DNA of 13,832 nucleotides from an uncultured Ardenticatenia bacterium (GCA_937858165.1 CALLZA010000466.1:1-13832); one strand, 5' to 3'. Shown: positions 1 to 6,952, numbered from the stretch's first letter. The notes: generated from the sequence alone by a model not told the origin. A program made the numbers and translations.

Positions 1-102
1 TTTTGTATGTTCTGTTGTCTCTACTGCTCTTACTGTGTTGTCTTTATTCATGTCTTGTGTAATTGGCGCGTTTTTTTTTTTTTTCTTTGTTTGTTTTTTT
101 TT
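1..102. other. Assembly artefact: T-rich noise outside the adapter
   Basis: This stretch lies outside the P5 adapter that begins at 103. It is a low-complexity T/G/C mix ending in long T runs (71-84 and 94-102). It mirrors the poly-A plus noise seen beyond the adapter at the other end, which is what a sequencer reports after reading off the end of a short fragment. No gene should be called here. ORFs crossing it encode only adapter and homopolymer. Confidence 0.93.
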
Positions 103-172
103 AATGATACGGCGACCACCGAGATCTACACTAGATCGCTCGTCGGCAGCGTCAGATGTGTATAAGAGACTG
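103..172 (+). other. Illumina Nextera P5 / i5 index / Read 1 transposase adapter
   Basis: The segment reads, in order: the P5 flow-cell oligo (103-131), an 8-base i5 index TAGATCGC (132-139, matching Nextera N501/S501), the Nextera Read 1 tail TCGTCGGCAGCGTC (140-153), and the Tn5 mosaic end (154-172, with one mismatch at 171, t for a). Genomic DNA therefore starts at about 173. Read on the minus strand it produces the spurious peptide SYTHLTLPTSDLV fused to the neighbouring gene. Confidence 0.98.
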
Positions 173-308
173 GCCACGGCTCTGTCAGGCGGTGGTTGGG
201 CGCCCAGACGCCAGTGGCCAAGATTTCGGTCAGCGTCTCGGCCGGAACTGGCTCCGGCCGGAACTTGGCGATGGTGCGGCGCGTGCGTATCGCTTCAAGT
301 ACGTCCAT
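173..308 (-). CDS. Nitroreductase family protein, N-terminal fragment (cut by contig end)
   Basis: The first 45 codons of a flavin-dependent nitroreductase-family oxidoreductase. The N-terminus MDVLEAIRTRRTIAKFRPEP, followed by VWAPNHRLTEPW (residues 34-45), matches the family pattern of an Arg-rich FMN phosphate-binding segment and then WAPNxxxTEPW. Such enzymes use FMN and NAD(P)H to reduce nitro compounds, quinones or flavins, but the substrate cannot be told from this fragment. The start is the ATG at 306-308, preceded by a G-rich Shine-Dalgarno (GGGGGA) and only 13 bases after the fbpC stop, so it is probably the last-seen gene of the iron operon. A flavin reductase beside an iron importer could help mobilise iron, but that is inference. 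After codon 45 the frame enters adapter sequence. Confidence 0.85.
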
Positions 309-321
309 GCATTCCCCCAAA

Positions 322-1419
322 TCAGACAGCCTGCCCGTGGTAAAAGCAAGGCAACGCCGCCGGGTCGCCCGCAAAGCGCGCCGTGACCGCCGTCCCGTCC
401 GCCAGGCGAACTTCGTGCGGCTGCCAACTCTGGACGATCTGCCCGTCGGGCAACGCCAAACGGTAGATCGCCGCCATGCCGGTGAAGTGGCGGCTGACTA
501 CGCGGCTAAGACCTTCGGCGTCAGCATCGAAGGTAACGTCGTCGGGGCGGACGGCGACCTCCACCACCATGTCTTCGGGCAGGGCCAGACGCCGGTCGAT
601 ACCGCCCAGGGGGGTGATGATGCCCTCGCGTGTCGTCCGGCCCCGAATGAACGCTGTCTGCCCCAGGAATTCGGCCACGAAGCGCGTCTGCGGCCGGTGG
701 AACACCCTCTCCGGTGTATCGATCTGTTCCAGCTTGCCGGCGCGCATCACCCCGATCCGGTCGCCGAGAAACAGCGCCTCATCCTGGTCGTGGGTGACAA
801 AGACAGCCGTCACACCGCCGGCCTTCAACAACCGCCGCACCTCGTCGCGAACTTCGCCGCGCAGAGCCGCGTCGAGATTCGAAAACGGCTCGTCGAGCAG
901 CAGGGCGGCCGGTCTGGTGGACAGGGCGCGCGCCAACGAGACACGCTGTTGTTCACCGCCGGATAGCTCGTGGGGCATCGCGTTTTCACGCCCTTGCAAA
1001 CCGACAAACGCCAGCAACTCGGCCACGCGCGCGCGGGCCGGCTCGCCTTTGCCCAGCGCAAACCCCACGTTGCGGCCGACGCTCAGATGAGGAAAAACGG
1101 CATAGTCCTGAAAGACCATGCCCACCCGGCGGCCCTCCGGTGGAACGTGCCGCGTGTCATCAGCCATTGTCTGGCCGTCGATCTCCACCGCGCCCCCGTC
1201 CAGCCGCTCGAACCCGGCTATCAGCCGCAGGAGTGTCGTCTTGCCACAGCCGCTTGGGCCCACCAGGGCCAGGATGTCGCCCGCGGGCACGGTGAAACTC
1301 ACGTCAGCGACGACCGCCTTGTCGCCAAACTGCTTCCGCAAGCCGCGGCAGCGCAGGGCAGGCGACCGACGACCGGCCTCGGTCAGGGCGCGCGCCGCTT
1401 CAGTCGTGGTTATCGCCAT
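322..1419 (-). CDS. fbpC: Ferric iron ABC transporter, ATP-binding protein (FbpC-like)
   Basis: A 365-residue ABC ATPase that powers import by the FbpB permease. Visible motifs are Walker A GPSGCGKTT (54-62), Q-loop Q104 in MVFQDY, signature LSGGEQQ (152-158), Walker B ALLLDEP (172-178), D-loop SNLD, and switch histidine H210 in VTHDQDEA. Residues about 250-365 form the C-terminal regulatory extension typical of the FbpC/PotA/CysA group. The start was set at the ATG 1417-1419, which overlaps the permease gene by 20 bases, as expected for translational coupling. An in-frame GTG at 1486-1488 would extend it deep into fbpB with a non-conserved Arg/Cys-rich tail. No strong Shine-Dalgarno is visible. 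The family also includes putrescine and thiamine importers; the adjacent FbpA-type binding protein favours iron. Confidence 0.93.
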   Translation of the reverse strand: MAITTTEAARALTEAGRRSPALRCRGLRKQFGDKAVVADVSFTVPAGDILALVGPSGCGKTTLLRLIAGFERLDGGAVEIDGQTMADDTRHVPPEGRRVGMVFQDYAVFPHLSVGRNVGFALGKGEPARARVAELLAFVGLQGRENAMPHELSGGEQQRVSLARALSTRPAALLLDEPFSNLDAALRGEVRDEVRRLLKAGGVTAVFVTHDQDEALFLGDRIGVMRAGKLEQIDTPERVFHRPQTRFVAEFLGQTAFIRGRTTREGIITPLGGIDRRLALPEDMVVEVAVRPDDVTFDADAEGLSRVVSRHFTGMAAIYRLALPDGQIVQSWQPHEVRLADGTAVTARFAGDPAALPCFYHGQAV

Positions 1420-3082
1420 CACGCAGGGTGAGCAGAGCCAGCGGGAGAGAAGAGAGCAAAATGAGCAGCAGCGTCGGCACAGCCGCACGGGCGAAGAACG
1501 CCTCGCCGATGTTGGTCCATACCTGGCCGGCCAGCGTGTCGAAGCCGATGGGGCTAAGAATAAGCGTCGCCGGTAGCTCCTTCATCACCGACAGGAAGAC
1601 CATGGCCCCCGCCGCCAGCAACCCCGGTCGCAGCAGCGGCAACGTGATGCGCTGGAAGACGCGCCACGGCCGCTGGCCCAGCGAGCGCCCCGCCTCTTCG
1701 AGCTTGGGCGAGACCTGGAGCAGAGTGCTCCGCTGCGAGCCGACCGCCTGCGGCAGATACAGAACGGCATAGGCCGCCAGCAACATCGGCAACGTCTGGT
1801 AGAGGGCGGGGGCATAGTTGGCGCCGATGAATACAAAGGCCAGCGCGACGACGAGACCCGGTAGTGCGGAACTGGCATAGGTCAACCGCTCCAGCAGGGA
1901 CGAGGCCCGACCCGGTTTGCGCACGGCCAGCACCGAGACGGGCAGGGCCAGGGCTACTGTCAATCCCGCCGCGCCCAGCGACACGGCGAACGAGTGCCAC
2001 GCCGGCCGCAGCAGTTCACCCAGTGGGGCGACATTGCTCTGGGCAATGGTCAACTCGCGCACCAGCCCGTCCTGGCTCAGGCCCCGCCCCAGCCAGTACA
2101 TCAACCCGCCGGCGGGCACGAGCAGCGCCAGGAACACCACCCCGCCCACGAAGATGAGCGCCGGCAGCTTCCATGCGCCGAGGCGAGCCGGCGGGCCGAC
2201 GCGCGCACAGCCGGCCGAAAGGCGCGTATAGTGGGCGCGGCCCCGACTACGATAGTCCAGCCACAGCAGAATCGCCGTCAGGCCAACGAGCAGCAGAGCC
2301 ATCGCCGCGGCCTCGTCCAGCCTGAACGCCTGGTAGCGGTTGAAGATGACGCGCGTGAAGGTTCCCTGTTGCAGGAGGTTGACCGCCCCGAAGTCGCGGA
2401 CGCAGTAGAGCGCCACCAACAGGCTGCCCGCCAGTAGCGCCGGCCGCAGGTTGGGCAGCGTTACCCGCCAGAAAGCCCGGCGCGGCGACAGCCCCAGGCT
2501 ACGTGCTGCCTCCAGCAGGGATGGATCCAGCCGTTGCAGCGCGGCGCGAACCGTCAAAAAGGTGTAGGGGTAGGCGATCAGCGTCAGCACCAGCCACGCC
2601 CCGGCAAAGCCATAGATGGGCGGCAGCCGGTCGACGCCCAGCGGCTCCAGCCAACCCTGCACAATGCCGCGCGGGCTGAGCAGGGAGACGTACAGGTAAG
2701 CGGCGACGTAACTGGGAATGACCAGAGGCAGCGCGGCCAAAACCGACCAGACCCGCCGGTAGGGTAGATCACTGGCGGTCGTCAGCCAGGCCAGGGGCAC
2801 GGCGATGACCGCCGAGGACAGCACGACCGCCCCGGCCAACAACAGCGTGTTGCCCATCGTGACCCAGGCGCGTGATGAGAGGAGCGTCTCTATAGTCGCC
2901 TGCCCGGCCCCCAGGCTTCGCACCAGAAGATACACGGGGACGAGCAACATCAGACCGACGACAAGCAGCGCCGCGCCGTAGAGCAGCGTCGAGACCGACG
3001 GCCAACGCCCGGCGAAACGAGCCGATCGGCGCGCCCATCGTGCGTTCCCAGTTGCTCCGCTGACAAGTTCGAAGATGCTCAT
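1400..3082 (-). CDS. fbpB: Ferric iron ABC transporter, fused permease (FbpB-like)
   Basis: A 560-residue integral membrane protein with two permease halves in one chain, the usual FbpB architecture (about 12 transmembrane segments). Each half has the EAA-type cytoplasmic loop that docks the ATPase: EAARSLGLSPRRAFWRVTLP (190-209) and EEAGRSLGQRPWRVFQRITL (462-481). Hydrophobic segments are clear at about 33-56, 79-100, 112-134, 158-180, 212-230, 258-275, 307-330 and 365-387, with more in the C-terminal half. It forms the inner-membrane channel for iron delivered by the lipoprotein encoded upstream. The ATG at 3080-3082 has only a weak Shine-Dalgarno. The gene has its own promoter (3122-3150) and is separated from fbpA by a terminator hairpin. 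Confidence 0.94.
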   Translation of the reverse strand: MSIFELVSGATGNARWARRSARFAGRWPSVSTLLYGAALLVVGLMLLVPVYLLVRSLGAGQATIETLLSSRAWVTMGNTLLLAGAVVLSSAVIAVPLAWLTTASDLPYRRVWSVLAALPLVIPSYVAAYLYVSLLSPRGIVQGWLEPLGVDRLPPIYGFAGAWLVLTLIAYPYTFLTVRAALQRLDPSLLEAARSLGLSPRRAFWRVTLPNLRPALLAGSLLVALYCVRDFGAVNLLQQGTFTRVIFNRYQAFRLDEAAAMALLLVGLTAILLWLDYRSRGRAHYTRLSAGCARVGPPARLGAWKLPALIFVGGVVFLALLVPAGGLMYWLGRGLSQDGLVRELTIAQSNVAPLGELLRPAWHSFAVSLGAAGLTVALALPVSVLAVRKPGRASSLLERLTYASSALPGLVVALAFVFIGANYAPALYQTLPMLLAAYAVLYLPQAVGSQRSTLLQVSPKLEEAGRSLGQRPWRVFQRITLPLLRPGLLAAGAMVFLSVMKELPATLILSPIGFDTLAGQVWTNIGEAFFARAAVPTLLLILLSSLPLALLTLRDGDNHD

Positions 3083-3121
3083 GCTCGATTGCGTCTATCG
3101 GTCGGCCGCCTGATTGACAGG

Positions 3122-3150
3122 ACTATAGGAAAAGTACCGCGAACGATCAA
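3122..3150 (-). promoter_or_regulatory. Sigma70-type promoter for fbpBC
   Basis: Read on the minus strand: -35 TTGATC (3145-3150), a 17-base spacer, -10 TATAGT (3122-3127). This is four of six plus five of six consensus positions at optimal spacing. The predicted start is near 3115, leaving a leader of about 33 bases before fbpB. It lies downstream of the fbpA terminator, so the permease and ATPase can be transcribed independently of the binding protein. A long inverted repeat sits 8 bases upstream of the -35 box. Confidence 0.6.
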
Positions 3151-3158
3151 TGATGAAC

Positions 3159-3205
3159 GTTAAACCCCAAGTTAGCGGACGCAATCTTAGGGTTTAACCG
3201 CGGTT
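3159..3205. promoter_or_regulatory. Inverted repeat upstream of the fbpB promoter, possible operator
   Basis: GTTAAACCCCAAG (3159-3171) and CTTAGGGTTTAAC (3186-3198) are inverted with 12 of 13 matches and a 14-base spacer. The right arm runs into a 10-bp palindrome, AACCGCGGTT (3196-3205). The element lies just upstream of the fbpB -35 box. A comparable TTAA-containing inverted repeat with the same spacer lies upstream of the fbpA promoter. TTAGG..TTAACC resembles half-sites of DtxR/IdeR-type iron regulators, but that link is inference. Confidence 0.45.
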
Positions 3206-3209
3206 CAGA

Positions 3210-3251
3210 AAAGCCGCGTGGCTGCGGAGCGCGCCACAGCCACGCGGCTTT
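3210..3251 (-). terminator. Intrinsic terminator / attenuator after fbpA
   Basis: A perfect 15-bp stem, AAAGCCGCGTGGCTG (3210-3224) with CAGCCACGCGGCTTT (3237-3251), and a 12-base loop, located 19 bases after the fbpA stop. On the minus strand the stem is followed by TTTTCTG. It likely ends or attenuates fbpA transcripts, giving more binding protein than permease, a common arrangement in ABC import operons. Confidence 0.75.
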
Positions 3252-3270
3252 GCCGCCGCGCCTGCGGTTG

Positions 3271-4365
3271 CTACTCGATGATGCCTAGCTCAATCAGCAG
3301 GTCTTGTGTCCCCTGCACGTCGGCCAGATCAGTCAGAGAAATATCAACGGCGACCGCATCCAACTCGGCCAACGGTGGCAGCGAAGCGGGCAGCGTCACC
3401 CCGTCAATGACCGGATACTCAAACGTCTCGTCGGCGAAGTACTGCTGGCCCTCGGCCGAAAGCAGATAGTCAACGAAGCGTTGCGCGTTCTCGGCGTTGG
3501 CGGCGGTGTTCAGAACGCCCGCGCCGGAGACCAGCAGTAGCGATCCCGGCCCGCCGCCGGGCAGGAAGTAGTTGCGCGCCGGGAAGGTCTCGCCCTGCTC
3601 GGCCAGGAAGCGGTAGAGATAGTAGTGGTTAACGAAACCTGCATCCACCTCGCCTGCGGCCACCGCTTCGACGACTTGTGTGTTGCCCTCATAGCTCATC
3701 GGTTCATTGGCCTGAATGCCTTCCAGCCATTGGCGCGTCTTCTCCTCACCCCACAGCACGCGCATGGCTGTGACCATGGCCTGGAATGAGGCGTTGGTCG
3801 GCGCCCAACCCAGCCGCCCGGCCCATTGAGGATCGACGAAGTCGTAGATGTCGGCCGGCAGCTCGGCCACCGGGTCGGCAATGGCCGCGGTGTTGTAGAC
3901 AACGACCCGCCCACGACCGGAGATGCCCACCCACGCGCCGTCATCGGCCCGGAATCGCTCCGGGACGCGATCAAGGAGGTCGGCGGGCAGCGATTGCAGT
4001 AAGCCCGCGGCCTGCACCGCGCCCAAACCGCCCGGGTCCTGGGCGTAGAAGAGGTCGGCCGGGCTGTTGGCCCCCTCCTCAAGCAAAACGCCGGCCATCT
4101 CCGCCGTGCTGCCATAACGCACCTGGACATCGATGCCGGTCTCGGCCGCAAACCGGTCGATGATGGGCTGCACCAGGCTTTCGCTGCGACCGGAGTAGAT
4201 GACAAGCGAGCCACCCGCCTTTTCGCCGGCCGCTTCCGTCGCGGACGGTAGCTGGGCCTCGGCCGTCGGCGCGGTCGTCTCGACCGCTGCCTGTCCACCA
4301 CATGCGACCAGGGCCAGCCCCGTGACGACCCACAACAGACCAGGAATAAACCGAATCTTCATCAT
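3271..4365 (-). CDS. fbpA: Ferric iron ABC transporter, substrate-binding lipoprotein (FbpA-like)
   Basis: A 364-residue extracytoplasmic binding protein. The N-terminus has a lipoprotein signal peptide with lipobox LVAC, and Cys22 would be lipidated. A Thr/Ala/Glu-rich tether (about 24-50) follows, then a periplasmic-binding-protein fold beginning SLVIYSGRSESLVQPIIDRF. The adjacent tyrosines Y248-Y249 in VNHYYLYR correspond to the tyrosine pair that coordinates Fe(III) in FbpA/AfuA proteins; the family also shows YNTA and the QRFVDYLLSAEGQQYF segment, both present here. The start is the first of two ATGs (4363-4365), preceded by a strong GAGGAG Shine-Dalgarno. A near-consensus promoter lies immediately upstream, and the permease and ATPase follow downstream. 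Iron specificity is inferred from the tyrosine pair and the family. Confidence 0.93.
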   Translation of the reverse strand: MMKIRFIPGLLWVVTGLALVACGGQAAVETTAPTAEAQLPSATEAAGEKAGGSLVIYSGRSESLVQPIIDRFAAETGIDVQVRYGSTAEMAGVLLEEGANSPADLFYAQDPGGLGAVQAAGLLQSLPADLLDRVPERFRADDGAWVGISGRGRVVVYNTAAIADPVAELPADIYDFVDPQWAGRLGWAPTNASFQAMVTAMRVLWGEEKTRQWLEGIQANEPMSYEGNTQVVEAVAAGEVDAGFVNHYYLYRFLAEQGETFPARNYFLPGGGPGSLLLVSGAGVLNTAANAENAQRFVDYLLSAEGQQYFADETFEYPVIDGVTLPASLPPLAELDAVAVDISLTDLADVQGTQDLLIELGIIE

Positions 4366-4391
4366 TCACTCTCCTCAAATGCAATAGGAGC

Positions 4392-4420
4392 ATTATCGGA
4401 AGGGGCAAGACGAAGGTCAA
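4392..4420 (-). promoter_or_regulatory. Sigma70-type promoter for fbpA
   Basis: On the minus strand: -35 TTGACC (4415-4420), 17-base spacer, -10 GATAAT (4392-4397). Five of six consensus positions match in each box. The predicted start is near 4385, giving a leader of about 20 bases that contains the GAGGAG ribosome binding site. Confidence 0.75.
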
Positions 4421-4440
4421 TCGCCGAGGATCATCCGCAA

Positions 4441-4480
4441 CTTAACTGCCGGCGCGGGCAAAGTTAAGCACGGTTAACCG
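4441..4480. promoter_or_regulatory. Inverted repeat and palindrome upstream of the fbpA promoter, possible operator
   Basis: CTTAACT (4441-4447) and AGTTAAG (4462-4468) form a perfect 7-bp inverted repeat with a 14-base spacer. It is followed by the 10-bp palindrome CGGTTAACCG (4471-4480). The element sits 20 bases upstream of the fbpA -35 box. It parallels the element upstream of fbpB, including spacer length and the AACCG/CGGTT half-sites, so the two promoters may answer to the same regulator. Confidence 0.4.
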
Positions 4481-4497
4481 CCAGACGAACTGGCGGT
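4477..4497. repeat. Small hairpin ACCGCCAG / CTGGCGGT
   Basis: An 8-bp stem (4477-4484 with 4490-4497) around a 5-base loop. On the minus strand it follows the acyl-CoA dehydrogenase terminator by about 10 bases and may be a second, weaker stop hairpin. It lacks a T tract. Confidence 0.35.
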
Positions 4498-4506
4498 AAA
4501 TAGAAA

Positions 4507-4531
4507 GCTCCCGGTGGGTCTCACCGGGAGC
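4507..4531 (-). terminator. Intrinsic terminator of the acyl-CoA dehydrogenase gene
   Basis: A perfect 10-bp GC-rich stem, GCTCCCGGTG (4507-4516) with CACCGGGAGC (4522-4531), and a 5-base loop. On the minus strand it is followed by the T-rich TTTCTATTTA. It lies about 60 bases beyond the stop codon. Confidence 0.85.
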
Positions 4532-4589
4532 GAGTGAAGGGTCTGTCATCGGGGCCGACACATGGCGGTCGGCCGGTGGGGCGTCTGGC

Positions 4590-5771
4590 CTAGCGGCTGC
4601 GGAACAGTTCGCGGACGATGATATTGCGCTGAATCTGGCTGGTGCCCTCGTAGATCTGATAGATCTTGATGTCGCGCATCAACTTCTCGACCGGGTACTC
4701 CGACATGAAACCGTAGCCGCCGAAGACCTGCACAGCGTCGGTGGTGATCTTCATCGCCGAGTCGGCGGCGTAGGCCTTGGCCATGGCGGCGTGAATCGTA
4801 TTGCGGTCGCCGTGGTCGTAGTCCCAGGCCGAACGCCAGACCAGCATGCGCGCCGCCTCGATCTGTATCGCCATGTCGGCGATCATGTGGCCGATGGCCT
4901 GGTGCTGCCAGATGGGCTGGCCCATCGTCATGCGCTCGCGGGCATACTTGATCGCCTCGTCTAGTGCGCGCTGGGCCACGCCGACTGCGCCGGCGGCCAC
5001 GCTCGGCCGGCTCTTGTCGAACACCTTCATCGTCGTGGCGAAGCCAGTGCCCTCTTCGCCCAACCGGTGGCTGGCAGGCACGCGGACGTTGTCGAAGATC
5101 ACTTCGGCCGTGTCCGACGCGTGCTGCCCCATCTTGTCGAACGGCTTGCCGACGCTGATGCCGGGCCAGTCGCGGTGGACAGCGAAGAAGCTCATGCCGG
5201 TGTAGCGCTGGCGGCGGTCGTCGCGCACGGCCGGGTTTGTGTAGGCCAGCACGGTGTAGAAGCTGGCGTTGGTCGCGCCGGTGATGAACGTCTTGCCGCC
5301 GTTGAGCACGTAGTGGTCGCCGTCGCGCACGGCCGTCGTCTGGATGCCGGCTACGTCGGAGCCGGCCTCCGGCTCAGTGACGCAGTAGGCCGCCAGTTGG
5401 CCATCGGCCATCCGCCCGCCATACTCCGTCTTCTGCTCCTCGGTGCCGGCGATGATGATCGGCAGGACGCCTAGACCGTTAACACCAATGGCCGTGCTGA
5501 TACCGGAGCAGCCCCAGGCCAGCTCCTCGGTTACCAGGCACTCCTCGAACAGGCTCAGCCCCAGCCCGCCGTACTGCTCCGGCACAGCCATCGTCGTCAG
5601 GCCCAGCTTTTGCGCCTCGCGAATGATGGGCCAGGGGTACTCGTGGGTCTTGTCGTAATGCTCCGCCTTGGGCGCGATCTCCTTGCGGGCGAAGTCGCGC
5701 GCCAGGCGCTGAATCTCGCGATGCTCGTCGCTCAGATTGAAGTTGATCGAATCATGGCCATTGGCGTTCAT
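4590..5771 (-). CDS. Acyl-CoA dehydrogenase
   Basis: A 393-residue flavoenzyme, full length for the family, catalysing the FAD-dependent alpha,beta-dehydrogenation of an acyl-CoA. An N-terminal helical domain begins FNLSDEHREIQRLARDFARK. The first family signature is AYCVTEPEAGSD (128-139), with the FAD-contacting ITGATNA at 163-169. The second signature is QVFGGYGFMSEYPVEKLMRD (348-367). The catalytic base is E375 in YQIYEGTSQIQRN, the position used in medium- and short-chain enzymes. Chain-length preference cannot be read reliably; short- to medium-chain is most likely. TAGGAG precedes the ATG by about 10 bases. It is a single gene with its own promoter, palindromic operator and terminator, so it is probably switched by one repressor in response to an acyl-CoA or fatty acid. 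Confidence 0.96.
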   Translation of the reverse strand: MNANGHDSINFNLSDEHREIQRLARDFARKEIAPKAEHYDKTHEYPWPIIREAQKLGLTTMAVPEQYGGLGLSLFEECLVTEELAWGCSGISTAIGVNGLGVLPIIIAGTEEQKTEYGGRMADGQLAAYCVTEPEAGSDVAGIQTTAVRDGDHYVLNGGKTFITGATNASFYTVLAYTNPAVRDDRRQRYTGMSFFAVHRDWPGISVGKPFDKMGQHASDTAEVIFDNVRVPASHRLGEEGTGFATTMKVFDKSRPSVAAGAVGVAQRALDEAIKYARERMTMGQPIWQHQAIGHMIADMAIQIEAARMLVWRSAWDYDHGDRNTIHAAMAKAYAADSAMKITTDAVQVFGGYGFMSEYPVEKLMRDIKIYQIYEGTSQIQRNIIVRELFRSR

Positions 5772-5851
5772 GCTTGCGTTCTCCTATTCATGGGCGTGGT
5801 GCGGACGGGAATCGCGCGACCGGCGGGGGTCGGCCGCGACCAGTAACAGCG

Positions 5852-5879
5852 TGTATAACGCAATGCGTTATCTTGTCAT
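5852..5879 (-). promoter_or_regulatory. Promoter with embedded palindromic operator for acyl-CoA dehydrogenase
   Basis: On the minus strand: -35 ATGACA (5874-5879), 16-base spacer, -10 TATACA (5852-5857). The spacer is almost filled by a perfect palindrome with one central base, ATAACGCA-A-TGCGTTAT (5855-5871), which overlaps the -10 box. A bound repressor would block polymerase. The size and symmetry fit a TetR- or FadR-type site, as expected for fatty acid degradation genes. The regulator is not in this window. The leader to the ATG is about 75 bases. Confidence 0.65.
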
Positions 5880-5955
5880 TCTAGCCCACGCCCCGCGCCT
5901 CGTCAAGTGGTGGCGCTTGGCCCCAGGGCAACCGCAAAGTCACAGTAAGCCATCT

Positions 5956-6036
5956 CACACAAAGAGCGCTAAGGGCGCAAAGACCGCCAAAAGAGATCTT
6001 CTTGACGTTCTTTGCGCCCTTAGCGGCCTTTGCGTG
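5956..6036. repeat. Large 28-bp inverted repeat between genes
   Basis: The left arm (5956-5983) and right arm (6009-6036) match as inverted repeats at 25 of 28 positions around a 25-base spacer. The core CGCTAAGGGCGCAAAGA is perfectly repeated. The element follows the stop of the secreted-protein gene (6064) by about 28 bases, so it could act as its transcription stop or mRNA-stabilising hairpin. The CGCAAAG/CTTAGCG wording resembles dispersed intergenic palindromes I recall from several environmental bacterial genomes; this is from memory only. Confidence 0.8.
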
Positions 6037-6063
6037 AGCGCTTCTGCCTACTTTGCAATGAGC

Positions 6064-6876
6064 CTACTTGGCCCGATAGCCGGGCGGCAACAAGCTGCCG
6101 TCCTGGATGGCGGCACGCGGCAGCCGGCCGCTCTGGTCGAGGCAGGCGATGACCTCGCGCTTGTTGTCCGGCCGCTGGCCGGGCTCGTGGAGCGAACTGA
6201 CGTAGCTGAAGCCGTGGTCGATGCTGCCCCAGCCGACCAGGCCGTACCCCTCGGCGTAGAAGTAACTCTCGATCGCCTCGCCATCCTCCTCCAGCAGCCA
6301 GGTCAACTCGATGACGTTGCGCAACGTGATGCCGCTACGGAAGGTGTAGCTCGGGTAGTAGGCCTCGAAGCGCAGCCAACTGGGCTGGAAGCCGTCGGCA
6401 GTGACGGTGCAGTTGCTCTTGCGGAAGAAGACGACGAAGGGCCGACGCTCATACACGTCGCCCACGTCCCAGAAGCGGGGGCTCCAGGCCGAGCGGGCTT
6501 GATTGTTCTCATAGAGGGTGTAATAGAGGCCGTTGCCCGGGCTGGTGTCGGTGCCACGGTAGATGGTGTCCTCCGTCGCCCATAGCTCTTCCCACTCAGC
6601 CTTGATCTCATCCCCCTTGGTGTGATAGAAGCGGTCGCCCTCAACCTGCGTCTGGTGGCGGGCTTGCGAGCCGCCGCTGTGCTGCACCTCGTAGAGACGG
6701 CGGTCACCGATCATAAACTGGGCCATGTCGTAGGGCGGCATCAGCGGTTGCCTTATGATAACCGGCAGGAAGACTTGATAGGTCGGCGGTTCGTCGGCCG
6801 CGGCGGGCGGCTCAGTCGCGGCGGACAGGAAAGTCACGGTCAGCAGCGTCGCCGCGATGGCAAGTAGATGTTTCAT
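6064..6876 (-). CDS. Secreted protein of unknown function
   Basis: A 270-residue protein with a Sec-type signal peptide: MKHLL, a hydrophobic core to about residue 18, then a probable cleavage site near SAATEPPAAADEP. The motif YQVFLPVIIR (33-42) just after the signal region is common in exported Chloroflexota proteins. The mature part is rich in Tyr, Trp and Phe, likely beta-structured (for example FRFEAYYPSYTFRSG-like aromatic runs around 169-182), and has two cysteines (C156, C245) that could form a disulfide. I recognise no catalytic motif. The phrase DGEAIESYFYAEGYGLVGWG (198-217) suggests a ligand-binding or beta-sandwich fold, but this is weak. The ribosome binding site AGAGAG is modest. 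It is transcribed divergently from the aminotransferase gene. Confidence 0.85.
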   Translation of the reverse strand: MKHLLAIAATLLTVTFLSAATEPPAAADEPPTYQVFLPVIIRQPLMPPYDMAQFMIGDRRLYEVQHSGGSQARHQTQVEGDRFYHTKGDEIKAEWEELWATEDTIYRGTDTSPGNGLYYTLYENNQARSAWSPRFWDVGDVYERRPFVVFFRKSNCTVTADGFQPSWLRFEAYYPSYTFRSGITLRNVIELTWLLEEDGEAIESYFYAEGYGLVGWGSIDHGFSYVSSLHEPGQRPDNKREVIACLDQSGRLPRAAIQDGSLLPPGYRAK

Positions 6877-6923
6877 GGTACTCTCTGGCGAAGTCCGATT
6901 TGGCGCATGATAGAGCCGAGCAG

Positions 6924-6952
6924 ATTATGGCCCAAGACGCGAGCGCTATCAT
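6924..6952 (-). promoter_or_regulatory. Candidate promoter for the secreted protein
   Basis: On the minus strand: -35 ATGATA (6947-6952), 17-base spacer, -10 CATAAT (6924-6929). A second possible -10, TATCAT (6907-6912), follows at 17-base spacing from TTGGGC, so which box is used is unclear. TGGCCCA and TGGGCCA (6928-6934 and 6951-6957) form a 7-bp inverted repeat around the first candidate. Confidence 0.4.

Noticed and set aside
196..966. Long plus-strand ORF of 256 codons over the iron ATPase gene
   Set aside because: It lies opposite fbpC, whose minus-strand frame has every ABC motif. The plus-strand product has no recognisable domain and is Arg/His/Gln-rich, typical of a shadow frame in GC-rich DNA.
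1420..1488. GTG start extending the iron ATPase by 23 residues
   Set aside because: It would overlap fbpB by 89 bases and add a Cys/Arg-rich tail unlike the family; the ATG at 1417-1419 gives a normal N-terminus.
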